NCBI RefSeq assembly: GCF_020184175.1
Contig: NC_065533.1
Location: forward strand, 50,754,351-50,818,350
Length of the DNA: 64,000 bases
Direction of reading: 5' to 3'
From: Aphis gossypii
Taxonomy: Eukaryota; Arthropoda; Insecta; Hemiptera; Aphididae
In this document: one piece after another, positions 47,201 to 60,480 of the stretch
Layout of the letters: every line of letters starts with the position of its first letter
How positions within the stretch are numbered: position 1 is the first letter of the stretch
Made by a program: the position numbers and the translations under genes
Notes under the pieces: generated by a model
The model's input: only the letters and a program-made list of their open reading frames with translations
Told to the model about the DNA's origin: nothing
The model's database searches: none

Positions 47201-49151
47201 TAAATAAAATGTATGCTATATAACAACTTATGCGAAATTTAACACAGATTGTATTTTTGAGAGGTAATTTATCAGTAGTTTACTAGGAAATTGTGAAAAA
47301 CTTCATAAATACAGTTAAGACACGCAAACAAGTGATTTTAACAGCATCTCGGTAATCCCAGCTCCACTCACTCAAAATCATCTTATTTTTTAAACATATC
47401 AGTTACTTCCAAACTTAAGACGGATGATCATTTTGTTCATCGTTTTTTTTTCATTTTCATTTTTTATCCATGGATTTTCTGACTGTTTTTACACTACAGT
47501 TAGTATCGTGGAATAACCACAATTTTTGGAAAATAATTATTATAAACCATTTCCATATTCAAAAATAATACGATAGTCGATAATAGAGAATATTTGAGCT
47601 TATATAAAACACATAGTTAACAAAATATTATTGTATATTATAATTATTTATAATTAGTTAAAATACAATTTTCATATTTTATTTTACATTTATTTCACAA
47701 CATTGCTGATAACAAACAAAATTACGACCGCCATAAACTACAACGTTTTTAAACTGTTTATATGGTTTTAATCCTTTAAATTGAATTTATCTAACATCTT
47801 TATACTACATAAAAAACACAAATAGAAGCGACTTATATAGATTTAGTACGTTAAACCATCACTAATATAAGATCGTTGATAATATAATAGACCATTATAT
47901 TATAATACTTACAAAGCTTGTTTACGATGCACGTGAGTTATTAATTATAGGAATAATATTATTGATTTTTATTTGTAATTTATCATAAAAATGTCAATGG
48001 CTCAATTATTTAAATATTATTAATTATTAAACTTTCTAACAGTAGTTTATTAGATTAATATAAATTTTATTGTACCTACATGTATAAAAGTAGATTACGC
48101 ATACAATCTACGTATGAAAAATAAGTACAAGAATATAAATTATTAAATTAAAAACTTTTTCGATATTCGTTTTCTGAATATTATGTTAAACATCTATATA
48201 CGATCTAATTAATTCTAAAAGTCTAATGGGTACTTTATGGATTGAGCGATATAGGTAATTTTTTATCAGTGTCAATGTAAAAAAAGTAATATTGAAATAT
48301 TATCACTAAATTTTTGATTACATTACGCAATGTTAGGTTATTTTTCTTGTATTTAAATTTTAAGTAGGTATATTCGATTAATGTTTAAATATTATTGAAA
48401 AAAATATTATTTACACCTTAAATAATAAAATGCGAAACACTTAAACAAGTTTTATGTTATCATCGGTTATCAAGTTTATTTGATGAATTTATATGTAATT
48501 AAGATTTAAAAATGTTATGTTTTCTATATTGCACTTAATTTGAAGTATTGTTCTGATAAACGGTCGTTCGAGGTCTACACGTGCAGCTTACAAAATTGAC
48601 ATATTGTCCATTCCCTTAACCGGTGATTATCCCAACATCCTTTTAAAATAATATTTCAGCAGACGCATAAACTTATTTATTAGTTTACAATAAACAACGA
48701 TTAGTAATACACTACTAAATACTTCATAATTCATTTTTATTTAAAAATAAATAATTACAATATATATATTATAATATTTTAATTGGTATCTACAATAAAT
48801 AATAAATTTCAGATTATAGGTAATCAACTGACGAGAATAACAGGATTGGGAAGGTACTCTATCAGTAGTCCTACTTGACAAATACATCTTAGAATATTTT
48901 TTGTGCAATAATTTGTCAACTATATATATACGCATATTATGAATTTAGGGTAGTGTTTATTGTATAATTGGATGATGTATCATGCACCTTGGCCAATGTG
49001 ATTATACTCGTATATAGTTACATAAATACATAGTTAATATTATTCGGCTAATGTTGTGGGTGAAATTAAATTTTTAAGCTACTCAAATATTTTTAGCTGT
49101 TATAAATACCTTTTTATATTTTTGTCATAATATAGTAACTCTGTAGAATTA
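44201..49151. other. AT-rich stretch without recognised gene
   Basis: Nearly 5 kb of low-GC DNA with frequent A and T runs. It contains a GT run at 44525-44544 and an ATT array at 46486-46508. Open frames are short and none is a convincing exon. No transposon end was recognised before the element at 49160. Confidence 0.5.
44525..44544. repeat. (GT)10 microsatellite
   Basis: A pure GT run lies at the AT-rich edge of CpG block IV. Confidence 0.92.
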
Positions 49152-49159
49152 CATTATTA

Positions 49160-49360
49160 CTGGGTCGGTCAAACAGTCGATCGCGAACAATTTAAAAGTC
49201 GATCATGTTATAATTTATTTTTAGGGCCACGTGCCCTATATACTTCTTAATAATTATAGTTATTCAATAATCAAATATATTTTCTATGGAAGTCGATCCT
49301 CAAAGGTGAACTCAAGTATATTTTAGTAGATCGTGACTAAAAAAAGTTTGTCCACCGCTG
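49160..49360. mobile_element. 201-bp non-autonomous hAT element with 8-bp target duplication
   Basis: The right end, read on the minus strand, begins CAGCGGTGGACAAACTT and continues to AGTCACGATC. The left end begins CTGGGTCGGTCAAACAGTCGATCG. The two share the GTNGGNCAAAC core and an AGTCNNGATC-like segment and so form degenerate terminal inverted repeats of hAT type. The flanks CATTATTA (49152-49159) and CATTAGTA (49361-49368) match in seven of eight bases, as expected for an old hAT target-site duplication. The interior has no long frame, so it cannot encode a transposase. Confidence 0.75.
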
Positions 49361-52300
49361 CATTAGTACGAAATAGATTGGTACCCAACTTTATAAATAG
49401 GCAATAATACCTATCTATACAGATATATTATAGTAGGTAGTTTAGTCGTTTGATGGTCAAATGGACAAGCAGTAAGCCTAGAGTATAGATTTGATCTTAG
49501 TTTAATGGAATTTCGACGTGGTTTTAAATATTATTCTTATTGTGGAGTGCAACTATAGCTTTAAGGTACGTTTTTCCTGCAGCGTCTATAGACAGCAGGC
49601 AGGCAGACGCAGTACTAGTCTGGAGTAGATTCAATCTAGAAATGAGATGGTTCATCTATGGACTAGATAGACTTAATCTTTAAGTCATTTGGTCTTTTAA
49701 GCGAATGTATGTATTTAAATGTATGTCAAGTTGAAATTTGAGTCTGGACAGTTTGGTTATCAATACTATCTTGATGTACTTTGTTTCGTGGGAAAGTCAG
49801 ACGTAAATGGATATTCTCGGAAGCTCCGATAGTTCTCATTTCCATAATTATAGTAGACATTAAATATTATTCTCGTTGTGTACCTATAAATGAAATGAAA
49901 TTTAATATCTACCCTATAAATCAGGAGTTCGAAATGTCACATTTATTTATTATTTATACTCTTTTTCTTGAGATCGGTTTATACTCGAAGGTGCAAGTCA
50001 TTTGGATCAAATAAACTCGTAAAAGTACTTTTGACAATATTTATTGTACAAAATTGCGTTAATGGTTACTATTATAATGTTTTTATGCTTTATCCAGAAT
50101 GCAACTTACATCAATTAATATAATATTATCCATGTAATTTTAGTTTTTAATATTACGTGCAATTTTAATAATATTTATATTTATGTATGCAATTTTGCAT
50201 TACAACCAATGTTAAAATTATCCAAAAGCTATAAGAGACGGCTGATGCAGTTGTTAAACATATTGTATATACCATATACGTAGTATTATTGTCGATTATT
50301 TTCTCGTTTTATCGGTACAGGACAACGAAACAAATATTGTTTATATTTATATTATTAACAGAATCAATGTGCATAATTACCTATCTAATAACAGTTTAAA
50401 TCAAAAAAAATATGCCGTATAATTAAAACAAATAACAATTATAAAATAGTTAACAGACGTTTTATGAGAAATTAACAATTATAACTATGGCACATCGGCA
50501 CCAATTAATGATAAGTGATAACACATTATTAAATTTCAAAACTCATCCTGTAGCCATCATGTTGATCATTACATACAGCAATTATTATTATCGGCTTTTA
50601 CATAATACAGAGTGGTTTACAAAGCATGCGCACAGCTCACCCTTTTTTTTTGGTACCTATGTAATAATATTATTCAAATTCTGTTAATTAGAATTTTTAA
50701 GCATAAATAAGGACCATACTTTTAATTTTAATCATATGGATTTTTATACCGTTTAATAGGAGTTTCCTGCATGGATGATATAAGTTTCTTTTTTTTTAAT
50801 GGGAACCGAATTTTTATCATAAGGATAAGTTATTTATAGCAGATGATTTTATTGTATCAATCTAAATAAAAAGTCGAACCAGTTTTATTAGATTAAGTTG
50901 TTAAAATTCACAATAATATATTAAAGATAGGTAATAGTCCTGTAAAATGATTTTATAAAAATATAAATTATATTTTATTTTGGAGCTAGTATTTATTCTA
51001 TATTGACAATTTTTACAAATTATAAAAAGTTAATAGAGTAGTGATTATAAATTACTAAATTGTTAAAATCAAAATAGCCCTATATTTTTCTAACTAATAA
51101 ATAATTCTAAAACTACTCGTTTGAATTTCCATTTAGGTCTTGGATACATCAACATTTTCAAATATATCATCTGATTAACACTCAGTTTAAATAAAAAAAG
51201 GGTGATATTTGTTAAAAAAAAAGATAAGACTTATCGCCACAGGACAATCCTTAATTGATATAAAATATTTAAGTATTTAAAAAATATGGTCCTTAAATAC
51301 TTACTTATTTTTAAAATTCATTATTAAAGGAAAAATCTAAGAAGAGTATGCTTAGTGAGTTGCTCTATGTACTACATTTTATTATACTTTATATCAGGAG
51401 CAAAATATATTATTAAAACAAAATAAAATTATATAAATTATAATATGTATATATGCAAGTGTGTAACCACAAATTAAAAGCTGTATCAATACAAACATAG
51501 ATTTAGGTAAATTTGCTCGCGGTAAAATAATTCTTCTATTTAGAATGTACTTTTAAAATATTAAAAATTTTAATTCATTAACCTTTTTTTATGTTGGACC
51601 TTCATAAAAAATACAATTTTGTTTTATATTTTAATGAAATACATTTTCATATTTTTAAATATAATCATGGTATTTTATTATTTTAATTTTATTATTAAAT
51701 GGTTCCCAAAAACCCAAGTTTTGGGTTTATTCTAAATGGCTTTTTAATGTAATAGTAATCAAATTAATATGTACTATACGATAACTACTATATTAAAAAA
51801 ATATATTTATATATAACAAATTTCAATAATAGTCATTGTATAGGACACTGTACAGTCATATCACACTTGTATTTCATACAATTTTAGCCCCCAACATATT
51901 TACACATCATACATAAGTACAATACTAATAAAATCTTTTCAACAATATTAATTATATTTATTATTATATTATAGTATGGTGGCTAAGCGAGAGAGCATCG
52001 TCAATAATTATTTTATCATATAGGTATATGTATGTGTATTAAATTGTAATAATACGTATTACCTCGAATATTACAGTAGTCTTACCAACTTATAGTTAAT
52101 TCAATTGTCTTGTTTTATCTTTTTTTAATCATTTATATTATATACTTATATGTTTTTATGACGTAAGTATGTTAATTCACCGTACGCCTATACAGTTTCC
52201 ATACTGAATATACATATAAGTACACCAATTAGTATATAGTATTTTATGGCTGTATAAATATACAACACAAAGCGTAAATGGAAATGTTTATTTTTCAAAG

Positions 52301-53621
52301 GCTCATTTCGTTTTTTTTTTTATTATTATTTCAAATACTTTCTCTCTTTTTATAGTGGTAAAATGTATAATTTACATTTCAAATGAATCAGATAAAATTG
52401 AAAGATTCAAACCGGTAATTGATGGCTTTAATAATACGATGTTATTTGTATATACGTTTACGTTAATTTGAAAATAAACTTTACAGACTGACATAATATA
52501 TTATTTTTTATCAAGTATTCAAGTTTATTACATAAAAAAAAATATTGAATTTTTTTTAAACAGTTTATTTTTTAATACTTTTTAGTATTTATATACTATT
52601 TCTAATTTTATTTCAATTATATCAAATTATTATTGAGGTAGATTATAAATATTTTATTTTTGTAATGTGTTAATTATTATTGAATTACACGATTCATCAG
52701 CAATTTACTAATATCTAAAATACATAAACGACGATGATACGGAATATTAAATAAGAAACATTAGTTACGATATATCACAAGTTTAATGTTATACAGCAAT
52801 CAGTAAAACACGAATAGTAGGCACATTTTTAACATGTAGCGATAGGTATGCAATTTATAACAAATTTTACTAAATAGATCATCACTATACAATTCGTATT
52901 TTGCACATAAATAATAAAATTGTAAACAATTTAGGCTAGAAATTCTGTTAATAAATATAGAGTACATATATTATGTATAATTATAATTTAATCATTGTTA
53001 ATTAAATACAATTTTGTAGTACATAAGTCGTTGATGTCTGTATTAACAAGTTTATATATTATGGAAACTTCTGTAATTTTACCATAAAATATAATTACTG
53101 TGTGTAATGAGTAAGTATCTATTTTATTGTATTGTTGATTTTTTTAAATTTCGTTTCATTAAAATTCAAAAGTATAGTTTTACACCCAACTTTTAAGAGT
53201 ATAATATATAAACTATAAAGTACATTTTCTTCTTATTATGGCATTTGACTTTTCTCTTTTCTCGATGTACTTTCCTTACGTATTCTGAGAATTGTAATAT
53301 TGTGTCACAGTTACATTCTAATGGAAACTGGATATAAGGGTTGAAACTTGAAATTCTATAAAGAATGTGCACATATCCAGTGATAGCGGTGTTTATTGCA
53401 AACCTAATTCATATAGACAAAAAACTCATGGTCTAAACTAAAGGATGGTTTTTGTATATTTTGGCTGTTTTAGTTGTTAAATTAAAAGTTATGTATTTAC
53501 ACTGAGTTCTTGTTTGATAATATGGAATTCGAATGCGGTGCAGGCGTTTTATTAGTTGCACCAAATTGGCGTTTGTGTAGGCTTTATAACTAGTCCAACT
53601 ATAATAACATTGGGATTTTGA

Positions 53622-53789
53622 TTCATAAATAAATCATTTCAAGTATATAAGAAGGATGTTTTTACAAGTCGATGTGAGCAATTACGGACTGCAATTGCTG
53701 CAAGTTTGAAACAAAGTAATTTAGTGGGTATAGGACGGCGCATAGGTATCGGTAACATTCGTTGGGATAGTCTACTATTGTCGCAATAA
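53622..53789 (+). CDS. Open 55-codon exon-like segment, unknown
   Basis: The frame has no ATG and runs from just after a TGA to TAA at 53787-53789. The central part is non-repetitive with balanced residues, including CEQLRTAIAASLKQSNLVGI. It might be an exon or a decayed coding fragment of a transposon. No splice acceptor of good quality is seen at its start and no family is recognised. Confidence 0.15.
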   Translation, partial: FINKSFQVYKKDVFTSRCEQLRTAIAASLKQSNLVGIGRRIGIGNIRWDSLLLSQ

Positions 53790-54669
53790 TTCTCTACTTC
53801 ATAGTAATCTACAATTAGTCAGCAGTATTTAATATTTACTGATGTCTGGCTCTTATCTGACAACGAAACACAATGATGCGAGTGTGCCACTTAAGTTGTT
53901 TTACTGCAGATAGCACGTATTACATATATTTGAAGAAGGTTGAAATTGCAGTATAATTGTGTACTTGTTTAGTTTGCAAGAAGAAATATTATGCGTTTAA
54001 TAAAATTAAACGTTTAAATAAATAGATTAATTAAATCGAGATAAAAAAACCCTGAAAGAAATTCTTCAAATTTAATTATATAAATATATGAAACCAGTGT
54101 ACTGTGTATTGTGTATACGTAATAATTAAATATATATATACTTATATATGTTGGAATTCGAGTCCACCACAATGGTGGTTGGGGCTGAAAACATATTAAA
54201 ATGATCAATGAGTATATTATTCATAGGTTCTCGTAAAATAAATATATTAAAATAGTGCCCATACATACTGTAGAGTGCATTTTTTAATTTTATTTTTAAG
54301 CGTATATTAAGTAGTTATTATATATTTACTGCTTTATTTGTATAGGGCATAGACATTAGGTACACACAAGATATAACACTAATGTATATACACTATATGG
54401 TGGAATATCTTTTTAATTGTTTTAGCGCTATGACATTGAAAGCGGTTAACTTTTAGTCAAATCCGGTGCAGCATAGTTTACGTATATATATTATACGATA
54501 CACTCATTTATAGCTGTCGTATTCGTACAGATTTAAGATTTGACCGATCGAAGTGAAAAGTCCACTAATATTATAATAATATATTAATTTATATATCCAT
54601 ACAAAATATTGCGCGAGTGTATACACTATACATACCGATACAATATAATAATATTATCGTGTTGCTTTC

Positions 54670-54903
54670 TTGCAATTAAATAGACGGTATATTGTGTTTG
54701 AATTGATGGGGGCCACTGACTGCTGCGATCATTTGGCAATAAATCTCAATATGAATTTACTTATAACGCCATATTATTATTATGGCCTGACGATCCGTTC
54801 ATATATAGTTATTTACGATTTCATACACATCGAACACCGTGTCCCTATGTATTTTAAGTATTTTGTTCGCGATAAATTCGGTTGTTTGTTCAATCCATCA
54901 TAG
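54670..54903 (+). CDS. Possible 77-codon frame after an acceptor-like site
   Basis: The frame is preceded by TTGCTTTCTTGCAATTAAATAG, which resembles a weak acceptor ending at 54684, and ends with TAG at 54901-54903. It has a Tyr run from an ATT/TAT repeat in the middle and no ATG at its start; internal ATGs occur at 54706 and 54751. No domain is recognised, so chance is likely. Confidence 0.12.
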   Translation: MQLNRRYIVFELMGATDCCDHLAINLNMNLLITPYYYYGLTIRSYIVIYDFIHIEHRVPMYFKYFVRDKFGCLFNPS

Positions 54904-55989
54904 TCGGGCTTCTTCTTTTTTATTACTTTTATTTTAATATTCAATTAAAATCATTTTTATACTCACCTATACGACTAGACGCTCCATGAATATAATCGTC
55001 GACGATCGGTTAGCACGCAGACATCAATTCATAGCGGGAAGACGTCTTGTAACTATACTGCAGTATATAATATAATATACATCATACGTCATATATTCAT
55101 ATATAATACTCTGATTAACCTATAGTATTATACTATTATGCAATATCAAATATTATGTATACAGTACCAAGAGCATATATAATATTTGAAAGCCAAATAA
55201 CGATCCTGCTACATAGGCTCATTATTAATATACGCCTCAGAGTTTCACTAAATGGCTTTACGAAAACATTTAACTACAAAAAACGGCTATATGTATAATG
55301 GTGGATAATATAATGAGATATAGACGATATAGGGGTTTAATATTATACACATTATACGCCATACTTGTACAGACGAACGAGTTACTCGAAGTAAATTTTG
55401 TATATGCGATACTCAAATGTATATACGAACTAAAACCAACCAAATATACTTAAATAATATGATTCAAGAAATTTTAAGTGCTCTCAAATCGTTAATACAA
55501 TAATATACCAATAAGTTCAATGGTGTAGTCTATGATACGCTATTTAAAAGCTGTACATAGATAAAATATATACTACATATGATCATCAGCTAAAATTCGC
55601 GAACGATTGTATACTAAAGTATTGATTTTATTTCAATATACATACCAGTTGGAAAATGTTAACCAAAACCTACGTTTTGTTATATAAGACATAACCTAAG
55701 CATGTCCAAAAAAAAAAAATTAAATATACAGTGAAAACTACAAAAAAACACCAAAACGCCCTTAAACTTAAAAAATAACAAAATATGCAAAACATGGACC
55801 AAAAAAATTCACATGTATATATTGTATATATATATGCAAAATTGCAAACGCATATAAATCCGGGTTTTATTTATATGTATATCCGTTACGTCCCTGTAAC
55901 ATATATACTAAACTATATCGACGCATACAATAATAATATATACATATATATGTGACCATGTAGGGAAACGTTATTCGCGCACTGCATGT

Positions 55990-56335
55990 ATATATTTCGC
56001 TAGCAATAACGCATTTGAACCCAGTCAACGATAGGGTTATATTCGTACGCCTATTCCTGGAATGTTGCCATGTAAACACGGTTTTACCGACTGGTGACTT
56101 TGGCGTTCCACTCTCTCCGGTGCCGTTTTGCGAGCCTTTTCCTGTACATGGCGTACACCTCACCCACTGCGCATTTTTTGGACTTGGTTACTTCGATGTG
56201 AACACTTCTACAGCTACTGTTCTTATAGTTTTAGCTATGTGTCCATGGTAGTCATCAACAAACCGTTCGACCCAACACTCGTGAAAATCGGATCAGTAGT
56301 TTTGGTTATATTATAGTTGTTAATAAGTATACATA
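55990..56335 (+). mobile_element. Probable LINE 3'-end fragment (RTE-like tail)
   Basis: The segment is GC-raised relative to its flanks and ends with CTCGTGAAAATCGGATCAGT and then AGTTTTGG at 56279-56306. Tails of the form TCATGAAAATCGGTTCAGTAGTTTNGG are a recurring mark of RTE-type LINE and derived SINE 3' ends in insects, from general knowledge. A plus-strand frame (56015-56251) and a minus-strand frame (55867-56163) are open but neither shows reverse transcriptase or endonuclease motifs, so only a 3' fragment is proposed. Boundaries are approximate. Confidence 0.42.
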
Positions 56336-58141
56336 TATTATAGGTTCACGCATATAAGTATAAGCGAATATTTATAGGAAGATGTTTATATATTTTACGA
56401 GACGTTTAAAATATTAAATAATGTGCGAGGATGAAGTAGTAGCTTGAAGTATACATAGTAAATTGAATTTGCTGTTTTTAATCAGTAAAAGTAGATATAC
56501 TTGCTATTATCTGTATCTAGACATTTTAATATGCCCACAAGGTAAGATTCGTATTATATAAAAGCAAAGTTTAGGATTTTAATCGCAATTACTGCGGTTC
56601 AAAAAATATAATAAAGAAAATTATTTCAAGTGCGGCGCGTTGTCACACTTGAAAGTTGTATTCATATTTATTCAAACGCTTTTTGTATTATAAATTTATA
56701 AAATATAAAGCCTAGATAAATTTCTGAATTCTGAACACTAATTCTGCAGCCTGGTTTATTCGGTTAAAACATAAAAGACCTGTAAAATTCGCAATTTTGA
56801 CATATTTAAAGTACCAACTAGGAAAACCTTCAACGCTGCGTCTTTTGATATACAATAACATGGACGGATCGCGGCACGAGATGAGTGTTTACAAAGTAAA
56901 AGAAAAAACACATTATTGTAAAACCAAAAGATTCTTCACTTAAGCAAAATCTTTTCCGCTACACTGTGAGAATTCAAAATCCTCTGGGAACATTTTAACA
57001 TGTTAAAATGCATGAACATTAAAAGCAATACTAAATCTGTTTTTACCCTGTTTATAATATTGCAGGACAACGTCATAAATTCTTTAAATACACTTTTATA
57101 CTTTATTTAGAAAAAAAAAATTTGACATACTTTTGATCTTTTAATATAAGCTCAAAAAATAGAAAAGAAAAATACGTACACATCCGGTAAACAAACTACC
57201 TTAGTATAATATGTGATACTGTATAAAAACACATAACACGATGTTAAGAAATTATGTCAGAAAAGTTTGCAAAACTGTAAAAAATATTATACACCTTTCA
57301 TCTATATCCCCTAACCTATATCAGCGATAATAATTGTTAACGCTTCCTTAATAAACGCATCGATTGTGATTATTCTAATCACATATCGATAATGACTCTA
57401 CTCGTTGTTTAATCCGGCTCTTTTGTAATTTTACTCGGTGTTTAATCCGGACCTTTTGTAATTTTATCGCTTTTTGATGACTCGATTTAAAAATCGATTA
57501 CTCTCTTATTCGCCGTATAATAAATTTCCCATTCAAACACAAACGCGCGGGGACGAACTACGGTACATTTTTTTCCAATTCAATTTTTTTTCCCCATTCG
57601 TTATTATATTATTGTATACGACGAGTAGGTGGCGATGCGTGCGTGTTTATTTTACTTATATATCATACTGCAACGCGCGTATATAGCCATTATTTCGCTT
57701 TTTCCGATGGCCATTCAAACATAATATCAGTAGGCATATACACTCACACACGGCTGCAGTTTATACCTAATACAGTGTGTTATTTCGATTTATTTTGAAA
57801 AAACGTACCTATAATTTACCGAAACTACCGCGGTAACGCTGTCTGCTAACGTGTAATTTGTAAATTACAAGTACACCATCGTCGGTTAAACCATCGTTCG
57901 CTTTCATAACGTTTCGACTCGACGACGTGCCGTAATCGAACATATATTTCTGCGCGCGATTCTCCAATTTTTATTGTCGCTTTCGAAGTACCCACGTAGG
58001 TACACGTAGGTACACCCATATATACATATAATAAATATAATAAGTACACGGTTATTTTTTTCATTACCCACATTTATTTATGTACATATATATATATATA
58101 CGTATTTAATGTACGCGTATGCCATGGTTCGCTGTAATAAA
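56336..58141. other. AT-rich stretch with a 33-bp tandem duplication
   Basis: Low-GC DNA continues, with the tandem duplication at 57400-57465. From about 57540 CpG-containing unique sequence appears. No gene is recognised. Confidence 0.45.
57400..57465. repeat. 33-bp tandem duplication, two copies
   Basis: Positions 57400-57432 and 57433-57465 are adjacent copies of the same 33-base unit (beginning ACTCGTTGTTTAATCCGG), identical at 30 of 33 positions, with no spacer. Confidence 0.9.
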
Positions 58142-58283
58142 TTAGACCCAAACATGTGATACAGCCACATAATAATCGTTATTTCGTGGACTCTGTGCGA
58201 ACAAACGTCTGCGGTGCCGTCTGGACCATAAATTCGCGCAAGATATACAACCGGTTGCGGCCGACGGTCTGGTGACCCAATTC
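58142..58283 (-). CDS. Candidate terminal exon, minus strand
   Basis: On the minus strand an acceptor-like AATAATATCAG precedes position 58283, after a T-rich stretch. Two frames are open. One gives 34 codons to TAA at 58179-58181, with VGRNRLYILREFMVQTAPQT. The other gives about 46 codons to TAA at 58142-58144 and joins in phase to the exon at 59719-59801 as AA|G. GC is much higher than in the flanks. The double openness means that composition alone could explain it. No family is recognised. Confidence 0.18.
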
Positions 58284-59718
58284 CTGATATTATTGTAAAC
58301 TATATACAAATAACAAAATAAATACTAGTAAATCAAAGGCTGTCTGATGTGTCGTCGTCGTCGTTTTCTCGGCTGTACAGTGATGGTTCGTTTACATCGC
58401 ATTATGCGTACCTACTTACATTATATATTAGGCGGTTTTCCGATTATATAAAGATATATAGTATATAATATATACGCATACTCGCGTAGTTGTATATGGG
58501 CAGGTATTTTAATTAAAAAAAAGCCCACCAGGAATATTGAGTTTTACACTGTTTTAGATCCTTCGTATGAAAATAAAATAATACGCGTGATACATATATA
58601 TATATATATATATATACATAGGTACTACCAATTAATAAATAAAAACAAAAATATTATGGGCAACTGAATGATAATAATCGCGTATGCGGTAGTCATATTT
58701 GCAACGCCGTTAATGCGTTAACATTATTTGTTGAAATGCCTTTCAAAACGTTGAAAATAATTTCTCCGAATTCGGTTCGCGTCTGTATATGGGTACTGTT
58801 TTTTGTTAAAATACAGATATTGTACTTTTCTCTTGTTCCGTAAATACATCATATGGTATACATGTTTTTAATGGGCTTTTTAACGTAAAGGTATATAAAA
58901 GGTAGGTAAATTATAAATTATAATGATTTTTTAAACTCGTATTTCACTTCAAACTGTTCAAACTATAATATTATAATAGTATAGTACTGCAGTATAGTCA
59001 CTATAGTTATATTATTAACCAAACGGTTAATAAATTATAATATAATATGTGTACCTATATAATGAGGCGAAGTATTATAATCGAAACCATTTAGGATTAT
59101 TTGAATTCGATTAGGTATTCCAAATTCGATTTAATCGATTTAATCGACTATAATTTACTATAGCTTATGTGTGTATGAAATGTGTTACAAAACGGTCGAA
59201 AAGTAAAGAAAAAAGAAATATTAAAAACTAATATTTTATTACGATTGTATTTGATTTGTAACAGATTTTATTTCATTTTTACGAATTATGTAGGTAATCC
59301 CCGAAACAACTATAACTATATAGTCTATACTCTATAATATATATATATATACATTATACTTGATGTAATAGACAGCATAAAGTATGTTTGATGTAGTTTT
59401 TGATGTTTAGATATTGAGTAACTAAATCGAACTATTAAATTGTGTTTGTGCAGTAAAGCATAAAAAAAGTCATCGTAAAAAATATAATATTGAGGGGTGA
59501 AACACCGAAATATGGATTTATATTACATAACGCCCAATAAACACGAAATAAACAAATATAAGAATCACTATTATTATAATATATAGGTGTATTATAATAA
59601 ATTAATAGAAATATAAATGTTATCTAATGCTATAAATAATTATTCGTTTATTGTCTATGATTAATTATAAACTACATCGTACACAAATCAGTGTTATAAC
59701 TGACAACCCAAAACTCAC
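58284..59718. other. AT-rich stretch, possible intron on the minus strand
   Basis: If the exon pair at 58142-58283 and 59719-59801 is real, this is their 1435-bp intron, with GTGAGT at its 5' end (minus strand) and CAG at its 3' end. It is AT-rich, holds an AT run at 58594-58615, and shows no open exon. Confidence 0.3.
58594..58615. repeat. (AT)11 microsatellite
   Basis: A pure AT run lies in AT-rich DNA. Confidence 0.9.
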
Positions 59719-59801
59719 TTTCTGATGTTTATTGATGTACCCACTATACCGATTACAAATAAACCGTAGCGCTTATAATTAATACAATTCACTTTACGTT
59801 C
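59719..59801 (-). CDS. Candidate internal exon, minus strand
   Basis: On the minus strand AACAG precedes an 83-base segment open in one frame (RKVNCINYKRYGLFVIGIVG and onward) that ends AGAAA followed by GTGAGTTTT, a good donor. The two bases left over join G of the candidate exon at 58283 and keep the frame open to 58142. The product piece would be basic with a short hydrophobic core. No family is recognised. Confidence 0.15.
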
Positions 59802-60480
59802 CTGTTATTAAATCGTACAATTATAATTTATTGTATTTACGTTTTATCGTAGGTAAAAAGAAGTTATCAAGGTTTTTATTTGTATTAAATACAATATAAA
59901 TGTATAGCTCAATTCCTCTGACGCTATTTTAATTAAAAAAGTTAAATAAAAATGAAAAATGAAAAAAACACGCCTAGAAAAAGCTGCAGTCTCTTTTCTA
60001 GTCGCTATTCAAAATATCTTTCTTCACGTCGTCACAGTCGGGGCTGTATTCAATTCTAATATCGTATTATTATTATATAAGTAGTCGGAGTACGGTCGTA
60101 CAACTTTATCGTATTATTACCTATATGTTTAATCGGACGAGACTAATGTCGCCTGTTTCTTAAACATTTGTGATGGTTTTTTTAGCAAACGAAATAAAAA
60201 TGTGCCGTTCATTGAATAATATCCATTTTTGAGTACAAACATTGGGAAATACACATTTTCTGCATTTTTCCATTCGATTCGGTTAAGTTTGAACCGTTTT
60301 ACGATGTATCATTCCGTCGATATTGTAGTAAATATATTAGATAATGCACGACCGGTAAGACGAAAAACACTACCGCCGTGTGCGGTGATACAGTGCCGGA
60401 TTATAGCTTTATTTAGAAAAATTTTAATTGGCTCGGAAAATGAAATGGAAGAAATGCGTTAATTACGCGCTGTGTGCAGT
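59802..60480. other. Mixed stretch approaching CpG block V
   Basis: AT-rich sequence gives way to unique DNA of higher GC. A frame at 60229-60462 is open for 77 codons from a TTG, with VRRKTLPPCAVIQCRIIALF, but has its first ATG only at 60304 and no known domain. Confidence 0.4.

Larger units (their letters stand above)
49369..55989. other. Long AT-rich stretch with isolated ORF-like islands
   Basis: Most of this 6.6-kb stretch is low-complexity AT-rich DNA. Frames worth noting are 49781-50014 (77 codons, TTG start only), 53622-53789 and 54670-54903. A minus-strand donor match (TATAG then GTGAGTAT) lies at 54963-54972, beside a GC-raised segment at 54970-55065, but that segment has stops in all minus frames and could at most be untranslated. 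Confidence 0.45.

Noticed and set aside
54963..55066. Minus-strand coding exon ending at TATAG|GTGAGT
   Set aside because: Stops occur in every frame; at most it could be untranslated.
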